A stretch of DNA of 64,000 bases from an uncultured Clostridia bacterium (GCA_944363035.1 CALVTS010000003.1:1-64000), one strand, 5' to 3'. Counted from the first letter of the stretch, positions 1 to 8,058 are shown. Made by a program: numbers and translations. The notes: a model not told the origin generated them from the sequence alone.

Positions 1-48
1 CACGGGAGGAGGAATTCGGCGCTCGCAAGTTAAAGCCCGTGTCTTTTT
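1..48 (+). terminator. Possible terminator-like stem at window edge
   Basis: CACGGG at 1-6 is complementary to CCCGTG at 36-41 and is followed directly by TCTTTTT at 42-48. This is the form of an intrinsic terminator for a plus-strand transcript coming from outside the window. The 29-base loop is long and the stem may continue to the left of base 1, so the call is weak. Confidence 0.3.
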
Positions 49-80
49 AGGTTTACGGCGTTGCTCGGCACTCAGGAATA

Positions 81-138
81 CGCGCCGCGGCGTTCAAGAG
101 GCGGCACGCCGCCTGTGAACGCTTGGCTGAGCGGCGCG
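81..138. repeat. Nested GC-rich inverted repeat
   Basis: CGCGCCGC at 81-88 is the exact reverse complement of GCGGCGCG at 131-138. Inside it GTTCA (92-96) pairs with TGAAC (116-120), and GGCGG pairs with CCGCC around a tight loop near 106. The result is a long, stable, non-coding stem beside the tandem array that follows. It could be part of an RNA or a cruciform. No gene is seen in 1-355. Confidence 0.55.
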
Positions 139-147
139 TGAGACCGT

Positions 148-360
148 CTCCGAATAAATGTACGTAAAGTTCAGGCTCCACTCCGAAAGAGTGTTCGTGG
201 GAATCAGGCACACTCCGAATAAGTGTACGTGGGGTTCAAACACGTCTCCGAAAGAGAGACGCAAAGTTCAAGCTCCACTCCGAATGGGTATACGTGGAGT
301 TCAAACACGCCCAGAATAAGTTCACGTGGGAGTCAGGCACACCCCGAAGCGGGCGTCAGC
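148..360. repeat. Seven-unit 32-33-bp tandem hairpin repeat array
   Basis: A CCGAA core (CAGAA in unit 6) recurs at about 150, 183, 215, 248, 280, 312 and 344, a period of 33/32/33/32/32/32 bases. Around the core the flanking bases are complementary and change together: ACTC-CGAAA-GAGT, TCTC-CGAAA-GAGA, ACTC-CGAAT-GGGT, CCC-CGAAGC-GGG. Several units also have an outer CCAC/GTGG or CACG/CGTG pairing, joined by a linker resembling GTTCAAAC or ATCAGGC. The array lies just beyond the 3' end of hisIE. It is not CRISPR, because there are no unique spacers between identical repeats. Function is unknown; an RNA element or a degenerate intergenic repeat are both possible. Confidence 0.7.
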
Positions 361-1003
361 GCATGGTTTCTTGTTTTACCTTGGTGTCCACCACGTGCCT
401 CTTCTCCAGCTCTTTGGCAACGTCTTGGAGGGTGATGCCCATATGGACCATGAGGACGGTGAGATGATAGATGAGATCGGAGATCTCGAAGACGGTCTCC
501 TCCCGACTGCCGCCTTTGCCTGCGACGATGACTTCGGTGCACTCTTCGCCGACTTTTTTCAGGATCTTGTCGATGCCTTTGTCAAAGAGATAGGTGGTGT
601 AGGAGCCCTCCTTGGGAGAGGTCTTTCTGCCCGCGATGAGCTTGTAGAGACCCTCGTAGGAAAACTGTTTGAGGGTGTCCGAAACATAAAGCGGCGCATG
701 GAAGCAACTCTCCTCGCCGGTGTGGCAGGCAGGACCGTCCTTTATCACCTCGACGACGAGCGCGTCACGGTCGCAGTCGGCGGTGACGGAAACGACGTGC
801 TGGAAATTGCCGCTGGTCTCCCCTTTCAGCCAAAGCTCCTTGCGGGAGCGGCTGTAAAAACAGGTGAGCCCCTTTTGAAGGGTGATGGCAAGACTCTCTT
901 TGTTCATATAGGCGAGAGTGAGCACCTCTTTGGTGTAATGATCCACCACCACGGCGGGGATGAGACCGTTTGCATCGAATTTCAAATCTTCCGCATTAAG
1001 CAT
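356..1003 (-). CDS. hisIE: Bifunctional phosphoribosyl-AMP cyclohydrolase / phosphoribosyl-ATP pyrophosphatase
   Basis: Catalyses steps 2 and 3 of histidine biosynthesis in the cytoplasm. The N-terminal HisI domain (about residues 1-105) shows the family segments AYMN, FYSRSR, ADCDRDA and GPACHTGEESCF, which carry the zinc- and magnesium-binding residues. The C-terminal HisE domain (about 115-215) has the EECTEV helix expected for the pyrophosphohydrolase. The start was set at 1003 because GGAG lies 7 bases upstream and the protein then begins like B. subtilis HisI. A longer reading to 1024 adds seven residues without a ribosome site. It is the last gene of the his operon, 49 bases after hisF. 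Confidence 0.95.
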   Translation of the reverse strand: MLNAEDLKFDANGLIPAVVVDHYTKEVLTLAYMNKESLAITLQKGLTCFYSRSRKELWLKGETSGNFQHVVSVTADCDRDALVVEVIKDGPACHTGEESCFHAPLYVSDTLKQFSYEGLYKLIAGRKTSPKEGSYTTYLFDKGIDKILKKVGEECTEVIVAGKGGSREETVFEISDLIYHLTVLMVHMGITLQDVAKELEKRHVVDTKVKQETMR

Positions 1004-1052
1004 ATAAAACTCCGTTTTGTGCACGATAAAGTGCCCGTTTTGTCAATATTCC

Positions 1053-1811
1053 TCAAAGCCTCACGGCGACTCCCGCCGCCGCAAGCGTGCGTTTGAGGTG
1101 ATGTATGTCCACTTCTCCGTAGTGGAATATCCCCGCCGCGAGACCCGCGTCCACGCTCGGGATCTCCCGAAACAGGGTGACGAAATCCTCCTCTTTCCCC
1201 GCGCCGCCCGAAGCGATGACGGGGATGCCGACGACGTCGCAGACCGCTTGCAACATCTCGATGTCAAAGCCTCCTCTCACGCCGTCTGTATCGATGCTGT
1301 TGAGCACTATCTCACCCGCGCCCTCCTCCTGACCGCGGCGAGCCCATTCCACGGCGTCGATGCCCGTGGGCACCCTCCCCCCTTTGGAGAACACCTCGAA
1401 TCTGCCGTTCACGCGCTTTGCGTCTATGGAGAGCACCACGCACTGGTCGCCGTACTTTTTGGCGGCACGCCCGATGAGGGAGGGATCGGCGATCGCGCCG
1501 GAATTGACGCTCACCTTGTCCGCCCCGCATTTCAGAACGCGCTCGAAATCGGAAAGCTCGTTTATGCCGCCGCCCACCGTCAACGGGATGAACACCTCCG
1601 ACGCCACGGCGGTGAGGGTCTCGGCAAAGAGCTTTCTGCCCTCGTTGGAGGCGGTGATGTCGTAAAACACCAGCTCGTCCGCACCCGCCGAATTATAAAA
1701 ACGCGCGAGCGCGACGGGATCGGCAACGTCCTGCAATCCCACGAATTTTCTGCCTTTGACGACTCTGCCGTCCCTGACGTCGAGACAGGGTATCACACGT
1801 TTTGCGAGCAT
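1053..1811 (-). CDS. hisF: Imidazole glycerol phosphate synthase, cyclase subunit
   Basis: A 252-residue TIM barrel that uses ammonia from HisH to convert PRFAR into imidazole glycerol phosphate and AICAR. The N-terminal RVIPCLDV segment holds the catalytic Asp (D11). The SIDAK strand holds the second catalytic Asp. VGGGI and ASGGAG form the two phosphate-binding loops. The start overlaps the end of hisA by 19 bases and has an internal GGAGGG site. Length and order match the family. Confidence 0.97.
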   Translation of the reverse strand: MLAKRVIPCLDVRDGRVVKGRKFVGLQDVADPVALARFYNSAGADELVFYDITASNEGRKLFAETLTAVASEVFIPLTVGGGINELSDFERVLKCGADKVSVNSGAIADPSLIGRAAKKYGDQCVVLSIDAKRVNGRFEVFSKGGRVPTGIDAVEWARRGQEEGAGEIVLNSIDTDGVRGGFDIEMLQAVCDVVGIPVIASGGAGKEEDFVTLFREIPSVDAGLAAGIFHYGEVDIHHLKRTLAAAGVAVRL

Positions 1812-2530
1812 GATCCCTCCTCTGCCGCCGCAAGCGCGGCATCCAACGTGAGCGCGCCGGCGTACAACGCCTTGCCCACTATCGCTCCGTACAACCCGAG
1901 AGAGGAAAGAGCGCGCACGTCCTCCACCCCCGTCACGCCGCCCGAAGCGATGACTTTGAGCCCGTCCAACGCGGACAGCGTACGATATGCAGAGATGTTT
2001 GCGCCGCCCAAAGTCCCGTCGCGGGAGATGTCGGTATACACCACGCAGTCCACTCCCGCGTCGCGGAGGAACTCGCAGAATTCAAAGGAGTCCTTGTCCG
2101 TAACCGTCTTCCAGCCGTTTACGGCGACTCTGCCCCCTTTTGCGTCCACTCCGACGGCGATGGCGTCGCCATACTTTTGCACCATTTTTAGCACAAACGC
2201 AGGATCATCCACCGCAATAGTGCCCATTATCACCCGTTTTGCGCCGACATCCAGATACCGCGCTATGCGCTCCTCGTTGCGTATGCCTCCGCCCACCTGA
2301 ACTGCCAGCCCGCTCTCTTTCACTATGCGTTCGATGACGTCGGCGTTCACCGCTTCGCCCGCGAGAGCGCCGTCAAGGTCAACGACGTGAAGTTGACTCA
2401 CGCCGCTTTCGGCAAAGCCGCAGGCGGTCGCCACGGGGTCGGAGCCGTACACCGTCATCCTGTCGTAATCCCCCTCCGTCAGCCGCACCACTCTGCCGCC
2501 GCGAAGGTCTATCGCCGGGAATATCTTCAT
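1793..2530 (-). CDS. hisA: ProFAR isomerase (HisA)
   Basis: A 245-residue TIM-barrel isomerase that opens the ProFAR ribose to give PRFAR. The opening FPAIDLRGG motif carries the catalytic Asp. VGGGIR and IASGGV are the phosphate-binding loops, and YTDISRDGTL is the conserved strand 6 region. The half-barrel symmetry with the neighbouring hisF is visible. The start codon overlaps the hisH stop in an ATGA. Confidence 0.96.
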   Translation of the reverse strand: MKIFPAIDLRGGRVVRLTEGDYDRMTVYGSDPVATACGFAESGVSQLHVVDLDGALAGEAVNADVIERIVKESGLAVQVGGGIRNEERIARYLDVGAKRVIMGTIAVDDPAFVLKMVQKYGDAIAVGVDAKGGRVAVNGWKTVTDKDSFEFCEFLRDAGVDCVVYTDISRDGTLGGANISAYRTLSALDGLKVIASGGVTGVEDVRALSSLGLYGAIVGKALYAGALTLDAALAAAEEGSCSQNV

Positions 2531-3144
2531 CGTCCGCCCTCCGATATCCGCTTGAACGCGCGCAGGATGTTAAGCCCCGTTTCACCGCTCTTTTCGGGGT
2601 GGAACTGGGTGCCGAACACATTGCCGCGAGCCACCGCTCCCGTCACGGTCACGCCGTATCCGCTGACTGCGACGGTGTCCTCTTCGCACCCCGTTGCGTA
2701 ATAGGAGTGCACGTAATAGACATACTCCCCCTCCGAGACGCCCTCAAAGAGAGGAGAGCTTTTCAAAAAGTGCAGGCTGTTCCAGCCCATGTGCGGCACC
2801 TTCATGCCTGCGGGGAGTCTGAGAGGCACCACCTCGCCGGGGATGAGCCCCAACCCCTCGTGCACGCCGTACTCGTAACTGCGCTCGAAAAGCATCTGCA
2901 TCCCCAGACAAATGCCGAGGAAGGGTTTGCCCTTCGCCACCTCGTCGCGGATGACGGATTCCGCCCCCGAAGCACGGAGTTTCGCGCGTGCGTCGGCGAA
3001 CGCGCCCACGCCCGGCAATATTATCCCGTCGGCGGCGCGGAGTTTGCCCGCGTCCGAGGTCACCGTCGTCTCGGCGCCTATGAAGCGCAGGGAGCCAGTG
3101 AGGGAAAACAGATTCCCCACGCCGTAATCCACGACCGCTATCAT
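2527..3144 (-). CDS. hisH: Imidazole glycerol phosphate synthase, glutaminase subunit
   Basis: A class I glutamine amidotransferase of 205 residues that feeds ammonia to HisF. The nucleophile elbow is GICLGMQ with Cys79, and the His-Glu pair is in QFHPEKSG near the C-terminus. Oxyanion-strand PGVGAF is present. The ATG at 3144 is preferred because a GGGG site precedes it and the protein then starts MIAVVDYGVGN as in the family; an upstream extension to 3198 is non-homologous. It overlaps hisB by an ATGA. Confidence 0.95.
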   Translation of the reverse strand: MIAVVDYGVGNLFSLTGSLRFIGAETTVTSDAGKLRAADGIILPGVGAFADARAKLRASGAESVIRDEVAKGKPFLGICLGMQMLFERSYEYGVHEGLGLIPGEVVPLRLPAGMKVPHMGWNSLHFLKSSPLFEGVSEGEYVYYVHSYYATGCEEDTVAVSGYGVTVTGAVARGNVFGTQFHPEKSGETGLNILRAFKRISEGGR

Positions 3145-3731
3145 AATGTCCCCTTTGTGCTGGGAAGCACGTCCGCGCGCGCCGCGTCCACGGAGCAAGC
3201 CTCGCGGAGCGCTCTGCCGAACGCCTTGAACACCGCCTCGGCGATATGGTGCACGTTGTCGCCGTACAACAGCTTGAAATGCACCGTGGCTGCCGCCGAA
3301 CGCGCGAATGCGGCGAAAAATTCCTTGATGAGTTCGGTGTCAAGGTCGCCGACCTTGTATTCGGGAGGGAACGCGACGTCGAAATTGAGGTGCGCCCTGC
3401 CGCTGAGATCGAGAGCGCAGAGCACCAACGCCTCGTCCATGGGCAATATGCAACTGCCGTAACGGCAGATGCCCCGCTTGTCGCCGAGCGCCTCCGAGAG
3501 AGCCTTGCCGAGGCAGATGCCGACGTCCTCTGCCGAATGGTGGAAATCCACGTTCACGTCTCCGTCGCAACTGAGAGCGAGGTCGAACGCGCCGTGCTTT
3601 GCGAGCTGTTCCAACATATGGTCGAAAAATCCGCTCCCGGACTTCACGTCGTACATCCCCTTGCCGTCCAGGGTCAGGGAAAGGGAGATGTCCGTCTCTG
3701 CAGTTTTTCTCATAATTTGCGATTTCCTCAT
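3141..3731 (-). CDS. hisB: Imidazoleglycerol-phosphate dehydratase
   Basis: A monofunctional IGP dehydratase of 196 residues. The manganese-binding motifs are in place: DHMLEQLAKH, DFHHSAED and the second-half HHIAEAVFK. It aligns from its first residue with B. subtilis HisB. There is no N-terminal HAD phosphatase domain, so the operon itself provides no histidinol-phosphatase. ATGA overlap with hisC. Confidence 0.96.
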   Translation of the reverse strand: MRKSQIMRKTAETDISLSLTLDGKGMYDVKSGSGFFDHMLEQLAKHGAFDLALSCDGDVNVDFHHSAEDVGICLGKALSEALGDKRGICRYGSCILPMDEALVLCALDLSGRAHLNFDVAFPPEYKVGDLDTELIKEFFAAFARSAAATVHFKLLYGDNVHHIAEAVFKAFGRALREACSVDAARADVLPSTKGTL

Positions 3732-4816
3732 AGCGATCTCTCCTTTATGATATCCTTCACGGCGGCGAGCAACACATCGTTTTCACGCGCGGATCCCACC
3801 GTTATGCGCACATATCCCGAGAGCTTGCCGCCGAGATATCTCACCAGCACTCCCCTCTCTTTCAGGGCGAGATACATCTCCTCGCCGCCTATGCCCTCAT
3901 GCCTCACGAGGAGGAAGTTGGCAAGAGAATCGGGAAATTCGCACCCGAGCTCGGAAAAGCTCTTTTTCAGCCTCTCGCGCTCCTTTGCCACCTCGCCCGT
4001 AGTGAATGAAAAATATTCCTCGTCCGAGAGCGCGGCGACCCCTGCCGCCATATCCGTCCTGCTGATGTTGTAAGGGTTGAACCCGAACTTCAACCTCTCG
4101 ATGTCCGAAATGAGCGCGGGATCGCCTATTGCGTAACCGACGCGTCCCCCCGCAAGCTGGCGTGACTTGGACATGGTGCGCACCACCAACAGATTTTCAA
4201 ATTCCCAAACGAGGGGGACTGCGCTCTCTCCGCCGAAATCGCAGTACGCCTCATCCACTATGACGACCCTGTCCTTGTTTTCCGAAAGCAATGTTTTTAT
4301 CTCGGAAACGGGGATATAAACTCCCGTTTGCGCGTTAGGATTGGCGATGACTATGGTCTCCCTCCTCCCCTTGAACGCCGAAACGTCCACGCCTAGATCC
4401 GCCCGCATGGGGAGGGTGACGGCGGGCAGAGAAAAGAACTCGGCAAACACGGGATAGAACCCGTAGCCTATCTCGGGAAAGGCGACTCCCTTCTCGCCGA
4501 ACGCCGCAAACGCGAACGCCAGCACCTCGTCCGACCCGTTGCCCGCAAACACCATGTCGGGAGTTATCTCCTTTTCTCCATTGCCGTAGGCGGAGGTATA
4601 TCTTTTCGCTATCGCGCGCACGAGCGCGTCCGCAGTCGGATCGGAATACAGGTTGAGACTGAGCGCGTTTTCATCTTTCAGCGCGGCGAGGACGGCGGGA
4701 GAAGGAGGAAAGGGAGACTCGTTGGTGTTGAGCTTGATATACCTGCGGTCGCGGGGCTGTTCGCCCGGGACGTAAGGGAGCATGGAGGCGTATCTCGAGC
4801 TCATGAATCTGCTCAT
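3728..4816 (-). CDS. hisC: Histidinol-phosphate aminotransferase
   Basis: A PLP-dependent fold-type I aminotransferase of 362 residues that converts imidazole acetol phosphate to histidinol phosphate. It shows KLNTNESPFPPSP near the N-terminus, FAGNGSDEVL, IANPNAQTG, VDEAYCDFGG (PLP-binding Asp/Tyr) and TMSKSRQLAGGRVG with the Schiff-base Lys. The ATG at 4816 overlaps the hisD stop (ATGA) and follows GGAGG. The longer frame to 4921 is hisD sequence read out of phase. Confidence 0.95.
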   Translation of the reverse strand: MSRFMSSRYASMLPYVPGEQPRDRRYIKLNTNESPFPPSPAVLAALKDENALSLNLYSDPTADALVRAIAKRYTSAYGNGEKEITPDMVFAGNGSDEVLAFAFAAFGEKGVAFPEIGYGFYPVFAEFFSLPAVTLPMRADLGVDVSAFKGRRETIVIANPNAQTGVYIPVSEIKTLLSENKDRVVIVDEAYCDFGGESAVPLVWEFENLLVVRTMSKSRQLAGGRVGYAIGDPALISDIERLKFGFNPYNISRTDMAAGVAALSDEEYFSFTTGEVAKERERLKKSFSELGCEFPDSLANFLLVRHEGIGGEEMYLALKERGVLVRYLGGKLSGYVRITVGSARENDVLLAAVKDIIKERSL

Positions 4817-6084
4817 CTTCTTCTCTCCTCCGCCGAGCGCGCATGGGCGGTGAGCCCCTCGCTCTCGGCAAACATGACTATATCGTTTATTGCGTTTTTG
4901 AAGCCCTCTTCGGTATAGCAAAGATAGGAGGACTTCTTCACGAAATCGTCCACGGAAAGGGGGGAGGAAAATCTCGCGCTCCCGCTCGTGGGTAGGGTGT
5001 GGTTGGGACCCGCTACATAGTCCCCCGCGGCTTCGGGAGTGTTCCCGCCCAGGAATATCGAACCTGCGGCGGTGATTTTCTCCAACAGTTCGAAGGGCTC
5101 TTTGACATAAAGTTCGAGGTGTTCGGGCGCGATCTCGTTGCTTGCCCTGACCGCGTCGGCGAGGCTGTCGGCGAGGATGATCTTGCCGTTGTTCTCGATG
5201 GACGCGCGCGCTATCTCCTCTCTCGGGAGAAGGGAAAGTTTCTCCTCCACACGCTTTGAGACCTCGCGCGCCAAACTTTCGTCGGTGGTGACAAGAACCG
5301 CGCTTGCAAGACGGTCGTGCTCAGCTTGCGAGAGGAGGTCGGCAGCCACTCTGCCCGCGTCCGCGCTTTCGTCGGCGAGGACGAGTATCTCGCTGGGACC
5401 TGCCACCATATCTATGCCCACGGTGCCGAACACCAGCTTTTTGGCGAGGGCTACGTAGATGTTGCCGGGGCCCGTGATCTTGTCCACTCGGGGGAAGCTC
5501 TCTGTGCCGAACGCGAGCGCCGCCACGGCTCCCGCGCCGCCCGCGAGGAAGATGCGGTCCACGCCCGCGATCTCCGCCGCCGCCACTATCTCGTCGCGTA
5601 TCCCGCCGCCCCGCGAGGAGGGCGTCGTCATGACTATCTCTTTGACTCCCGCGACCTTCGCGGGGATGGCGTTCATCAAAACGGTGCTGGGATAGCTCGC
5701 CGTGCCGCCGGGGACGTAGATGCCCACCCTCTCTATCGGGGTGATCTTCTGCCCGAGCACGGTGCCGTCGGGACGGGTGTAGCAAAACCCATCCCTCTTC
5801 TGCCTTTCGTGGAACTCGCGGATGTTCGCCGCCGCTCTTCGGAGCATGGCTTTATACTCCTCCGAGACCCGCGCGACAGCCGCCCTTTTCTCCTCTTTTG
5901 AGAGCTCGAACCTTTCGGGAGCTCCGCCGTCGAACTTTTCCGCGTAATATCTGAGCGCGGCGTCTCCTTCTTGGCGCACTCTTGCGATTATCTCTTTTAC
6001 CGCGGGCTCGTATTCGGCGTAATCGTCTATCCTGCGGTTGAGCAATTCGCCCTCTTTGAGCTCGGAGGATCTGTATATCTTCAT
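4813..6084 (-). CDS. hisD: Histidinol dehydrogenase
   Basis: A 423-residue zinc-dependent NAD enzyme that carries out the last two oxidations to histidine. Visible family segments are YVPGGTASYPST, GPGNIYVALAKK, AGPSEILVLAD, LSQAEHDRLASA (active-site Glu-His) and NHTLPTSGSARF. The start at 6084 overlaps the hisG stop; a much longer upstream frame is the hisG region out of phase. A GGTG site precedes the start. Confidence 0.97.
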   Translation of the reverse strand: MKIYRSSELKEGELLNRRIDDYAEYEPAVKEIIARVRQEGDAALRYYAEKFDGGAPERFELSKEEKRAAVARVSEEYKAMLRRAAANIREFHERQKRDGFCYTRPDGTVLGQKITPIERVGIYVPGGTASYPSTVLMNAIPAKVAGVKEIVMTTPSSRGGGIRDEIVAAAEIAGVDRIFLAGGAGAVAALAFGTESFPRVDKITGPGNIYVALAKKLVFGTVGIDMVAGPSEILVLADESADAGRVAADLLSQAEHDRLASAVLVTTDESLAREVSKRVEEKLSLLPREEIARASIENNGKIILADSLADAVRASNEIAPEHLELYVKEPFELLEKITAAGSIFLGGNTPEAAGDYVAGPNHTLPTSGSARFSSPLSVDDFVKKSSYLCYTEEGFKNAINDIVMFAESEGLTAHARSAEERRR

Positions 6085-6704
6085 TTTGCGGTCACCTCTT
6101 TCATCCTGCGCACGATCTCGCGCATCTCGCTCTCTTTGAATTTGTAAGCCGCCTTGTTTGCGATGAGGCGGGCGCTGACGGGGAATATCTCCTCTGTCAC
6201 TTTGAGTCTGTTTTCTTTCAGAGTGGTGCCCGTTTCCACGAGGTCCACGATGACGTCGGACATCCCGAGGATGGGCGCGAGCTCTATGGAACCGTACAGT
6301 TTGATGACTTCTATCTCGCGGTTGGTATCCATGAAATATTTGCGCGCGACGCGGGGGAATTTGGTGGCGACGACGGTCGCTCTGCCCGTATCTTCGACGT
6401 AATCCTCCCTTGCCGCCACACACATACGGCATCTGCCTATGCCGAGGTCGAGGAGCTCGTATACGTCCGCGCCGCTTTCGAGGAGGACGTCCTTGCCCAC
6501 CACGCCGATGTCCGCCGCGCCGTATTCGACGTATATCGCGACGTCGGAGGGCTTGACCAAGAAATATCTCACCCCGCACGCCTCGTTTTCGAACACGAGC
6601 TTCCTGCTCTCCTCCGCGAGCTCGCCCGCGGTGTAGCCGCATTCTTCGAGTATCTTGTACGCCTTGTTCCCGAGTCTGCCTTTCGGAAGAGCTATGCTTA
6701 TCAT
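6081..6704 (-). CDS. hisG: ATP phosphoribosyltransferase, short-form catalytic subunit
   Basis: First and committed enzyme of histidine synthesis, joining ATP and PRPP. It begins ISIALPKGRLG and has the PRPP-binding segment DLVETGTTLKEN. At 207 residues it is the short form, which lacks the C-terminal regulatory domain and depends on HisZ. The hisZ gene lies immediately upstream with an ATGA overlap, as expected for the hetero-octameric enzyme. Confidence 0.97.
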   Translation of the reverse strand: MISIALPKGRLGNKAYKILEECGYTAGELAEESRKLVFENEACGVRYFLVKPSDVAIYVEYGAADIGVVGKDVLLESGADVYELLDLGIGRCRMCVAAREDYVEDTGRATVVATKFPRVARKYFMDTNREIEVIKLYGSIELAPILGMSDVIVDLVETGTTLKENRLKVTEEIFPVSARLIANKAAYKFKESEMREIVRRMKEVTAK

Positions 6705-7642
6705 ATCCTCTCCTCCCTTTTTACGGGATAGAACGCATTGAGTTCCCCGAGGTTCAGGGCGAAGCCCATCGCGCCCTGCTCCCTGCCTATCCTGGAAAGC
6801 AGACCGTCGTATCTGCCGCCCGAGAGTATCATCTTGGGCACGCGGGACACATAGCCCTGGAATATCATCCCGTTGTAGTAGTCCACATCGTTGACGATGC
6901 TGAGATCGAGCCTTATCCTGCCGCGATAGGGAGTGGAGGCAAAACTCTCGTAAAGCGCGACCAGTTCCTCTGCCGCAGCTCTTGTCCCCTCCCCCTTCGC
7001 GAGGGAGATGACGACGGCGAGAGCGGAGGAAAAATCGGTGTCGGTGCCTATCACCCGCGCAAGCGTGTCGGTGTCCGCGCCCTCTCCCGCGACGGCGGGA
7101 AGATCATGAGCGTTTCGTGCGCGAAGGCATTCTATCACCGCGCGCCTGTTTTTTTCGTCCGCGACGCCGCACTCGTCCAACAGCGCGGAAAGATAGCCCA
7201 TGTGCGACACCGCGAAGATGAAATCTTCGTCTATCACCGAAAGGGACTCCGCCGCGAGCGCGCATATCCCGCGCACGTCCTCCTCGGTGAGCGCGCCTAT
7301 ACATTCCAGCCCCATCTGGTTTATCTCTTTGAAATCCGTGCCACCTCTTTCCGTTCGGTACACGCTCTCGCGGTAATACAGTTTGAGACAGCCTTTCTCG
7401 GGGACGCGCGCGTTTTTCACTATGCTCAGGGTCACGTCCGGTTTCAATGCCATGAGCTTCCCGCCGAACCCCTGAAAGGTCAGGACGGACTCGCTGCCGA
7501 GAAAATTCCTGTTGTCGAGATAAAGGGAGTACTCCTCGAATTTTTTCATCTTGTAAAGAGCGTACCCCTGCTTTTCGTAAAGCGCGCCCAATTCGAGATA
7601 GGTGCGCTCGTCCTTTGGAAGAGAACGGGTGTCAATCAACAT
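6701..7642 (-). CDS. hisZ: ATP phosphoribosyltransferase regulatory subunit
   Basis: A HisRS-like protein without tRNA-charging function that activates short HisG and makes it histidine-sensitive. It keeps class II synthetase motifs (LMALKPDVTLSI; YYRESVYRTER; GGRYDGLLSRIG) but ends at 313 residues, lacking the HisRS anticodon-binding domain. The ATG at 7642 has GGGAGG upstream; a GTG nine bases earlier is possible. The start overlaps the end of the regulator gene by 11 bases. Confidence 0.93.
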   Translation of the reverse strand: MLIDTRSLPKDERTYLELGALYEKQGYALYKMKKFEEYSLYLDNRNFLGSESVLTFQGFGGKLMALKPDVTLSIVKNARVPEKGCLKLYYRESVYRTERGGTDFKEINQMGLECIGALTEEDVRGICALAAESLSVIDEDFIFAVSHMGYLSALLDECGVADEKNRRAVIECLRARNAHDLPAVAGEGADTDTLARVIGTDTDFSSALAVVISLAKGEGTRAAAEELVALYESFASTPYRGRIRLDLSIVNDVDYYNGMIFQGYVSRVPKMILSGGRYDGLLSRIGREQGAMGFALNLGELNAFYPVKREERI

Positions 7643-7922
7643 CCTTTTCACCTCCCGCCTCCTCGACTATCCCTTTGAGCACCCTGCTGTAACCGCCGCT
7701 CCCGTGCCTCAGACAGCGGGACACGCGGGAAAGCGTGGCGGAGGAAATGTCCGTCTTTTCTATGATGCGGTTGTATGTGTCGCCGCCGAGAAGGAGCTGA
7801 GCGCACTCCACGCGCTGTTCCATCTTCTCTATCTCGGCATAGGTGCAAAGATCCTCGAAGAACGCTTTGAGATCCTCCTCGGACCCGATACGGGACAACA
7901 CCTCGAACAGTTTCATCGTCAT
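7632..7922 (-). CDS. yerC: TrpR/YerC-family transcriptional regulator, first gene of his operon
   Basis: A 96-residue all-helical protein of the TrpR/YerC/YecD family. The C-terminal half carries a helix-turn-helix around YNRIIEKTDISSATLSRVSR, like the TrpR DNA-binding helices. It is the first gene of the his operon and sits next to inverted-repeat sites in the promoter. Comparative genomics has assigned such YerC/HisR proteins to control of his genes in Firmicutes, which fits. Autoregulation with histidine as corepressor is inference. A strong AGGAG precedes the ATG at 7922. Confidence 0.88.
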   Translation of the reverse strand: MTMKLFEVLSRIGSEEDLKAFFEDLCTYAEIEKMEQRVECAQLLLGGDTYNRIIEKTDISSATLSRVSRCLRHGSGGYSRVLKGIVEEAGGEKDVD

Positions 7923-7936
7923 GATATCTCCTTTTG

Positions 7937-8023
7937 ATGCCGAAAAGCTCTCCCGACGCCTCGCGGCGTCCGCGCGAGCCCCGCGCGGCGGGTCGGACAG
8001 ACAAGTTCCGTCCCGTTCGGCAT
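7937..8023 (-). ncRNA. Predicted cloverleaf 5' leader of the his operon
   Basis: Read on the minus strand from the predicted +1 at 8023, ATGCCGAA (8023-8016) pairs perfectly with TTCGGCAT (7944-7937). This closes three hairpins: CGGG-A-CGGA with TCCG-A-CCCG; CCGCGCG with CGCGCGG around GGGCT; ACGCC with GGCGT around GCGA. The 3' strand of the closing stem ends just before the AGGAG site of the yerC-like gene. The fold was read by eye. It could be a regulatory leader, a stability element or chance in GC-rich DNA. No known riboswitch class was recognised. Confidence 0.5.
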
Positions 8024-8029
8024 ACCGTA

Positions 8030-8058
8030 ATTATACATAGGCACTTTAACGATGTAAA
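8030..8058 (-). promoter_or_regulatory. his operon promoter
   Basis: On the minus strand TTTACA (8058-8053) is separated by exactly 17 bases from a perfect TATAAT (8035-8030), predicting transcription start at A8023. The spacer contains TCGTTAAAGTGC, one arm of a 12-bp inverted repeat, so a bound repressor would block RNA polymerase directly. Confidence 0.85.

Noticed and set aside
223-345. tRNA genes suggested by GTTCAAAC-like T-loop sequences
   Set aside because: No acceptor stem, anticodon arm or proper 5-bp T-stem with 7-base loop forms; the motif is part of the tandem repeat linker.
148-360. CRISPR array
   Set aside because: Repeats are degenerate and contiguous at 32-33 bases, with no unique spacers and no cas genes.
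4813-6642. Longer hisD starting at 6642
   Set aside because: The extra N-terminus is hisG read out of frame and Arg-rich; the true start is the ATGA overlap at 6084.
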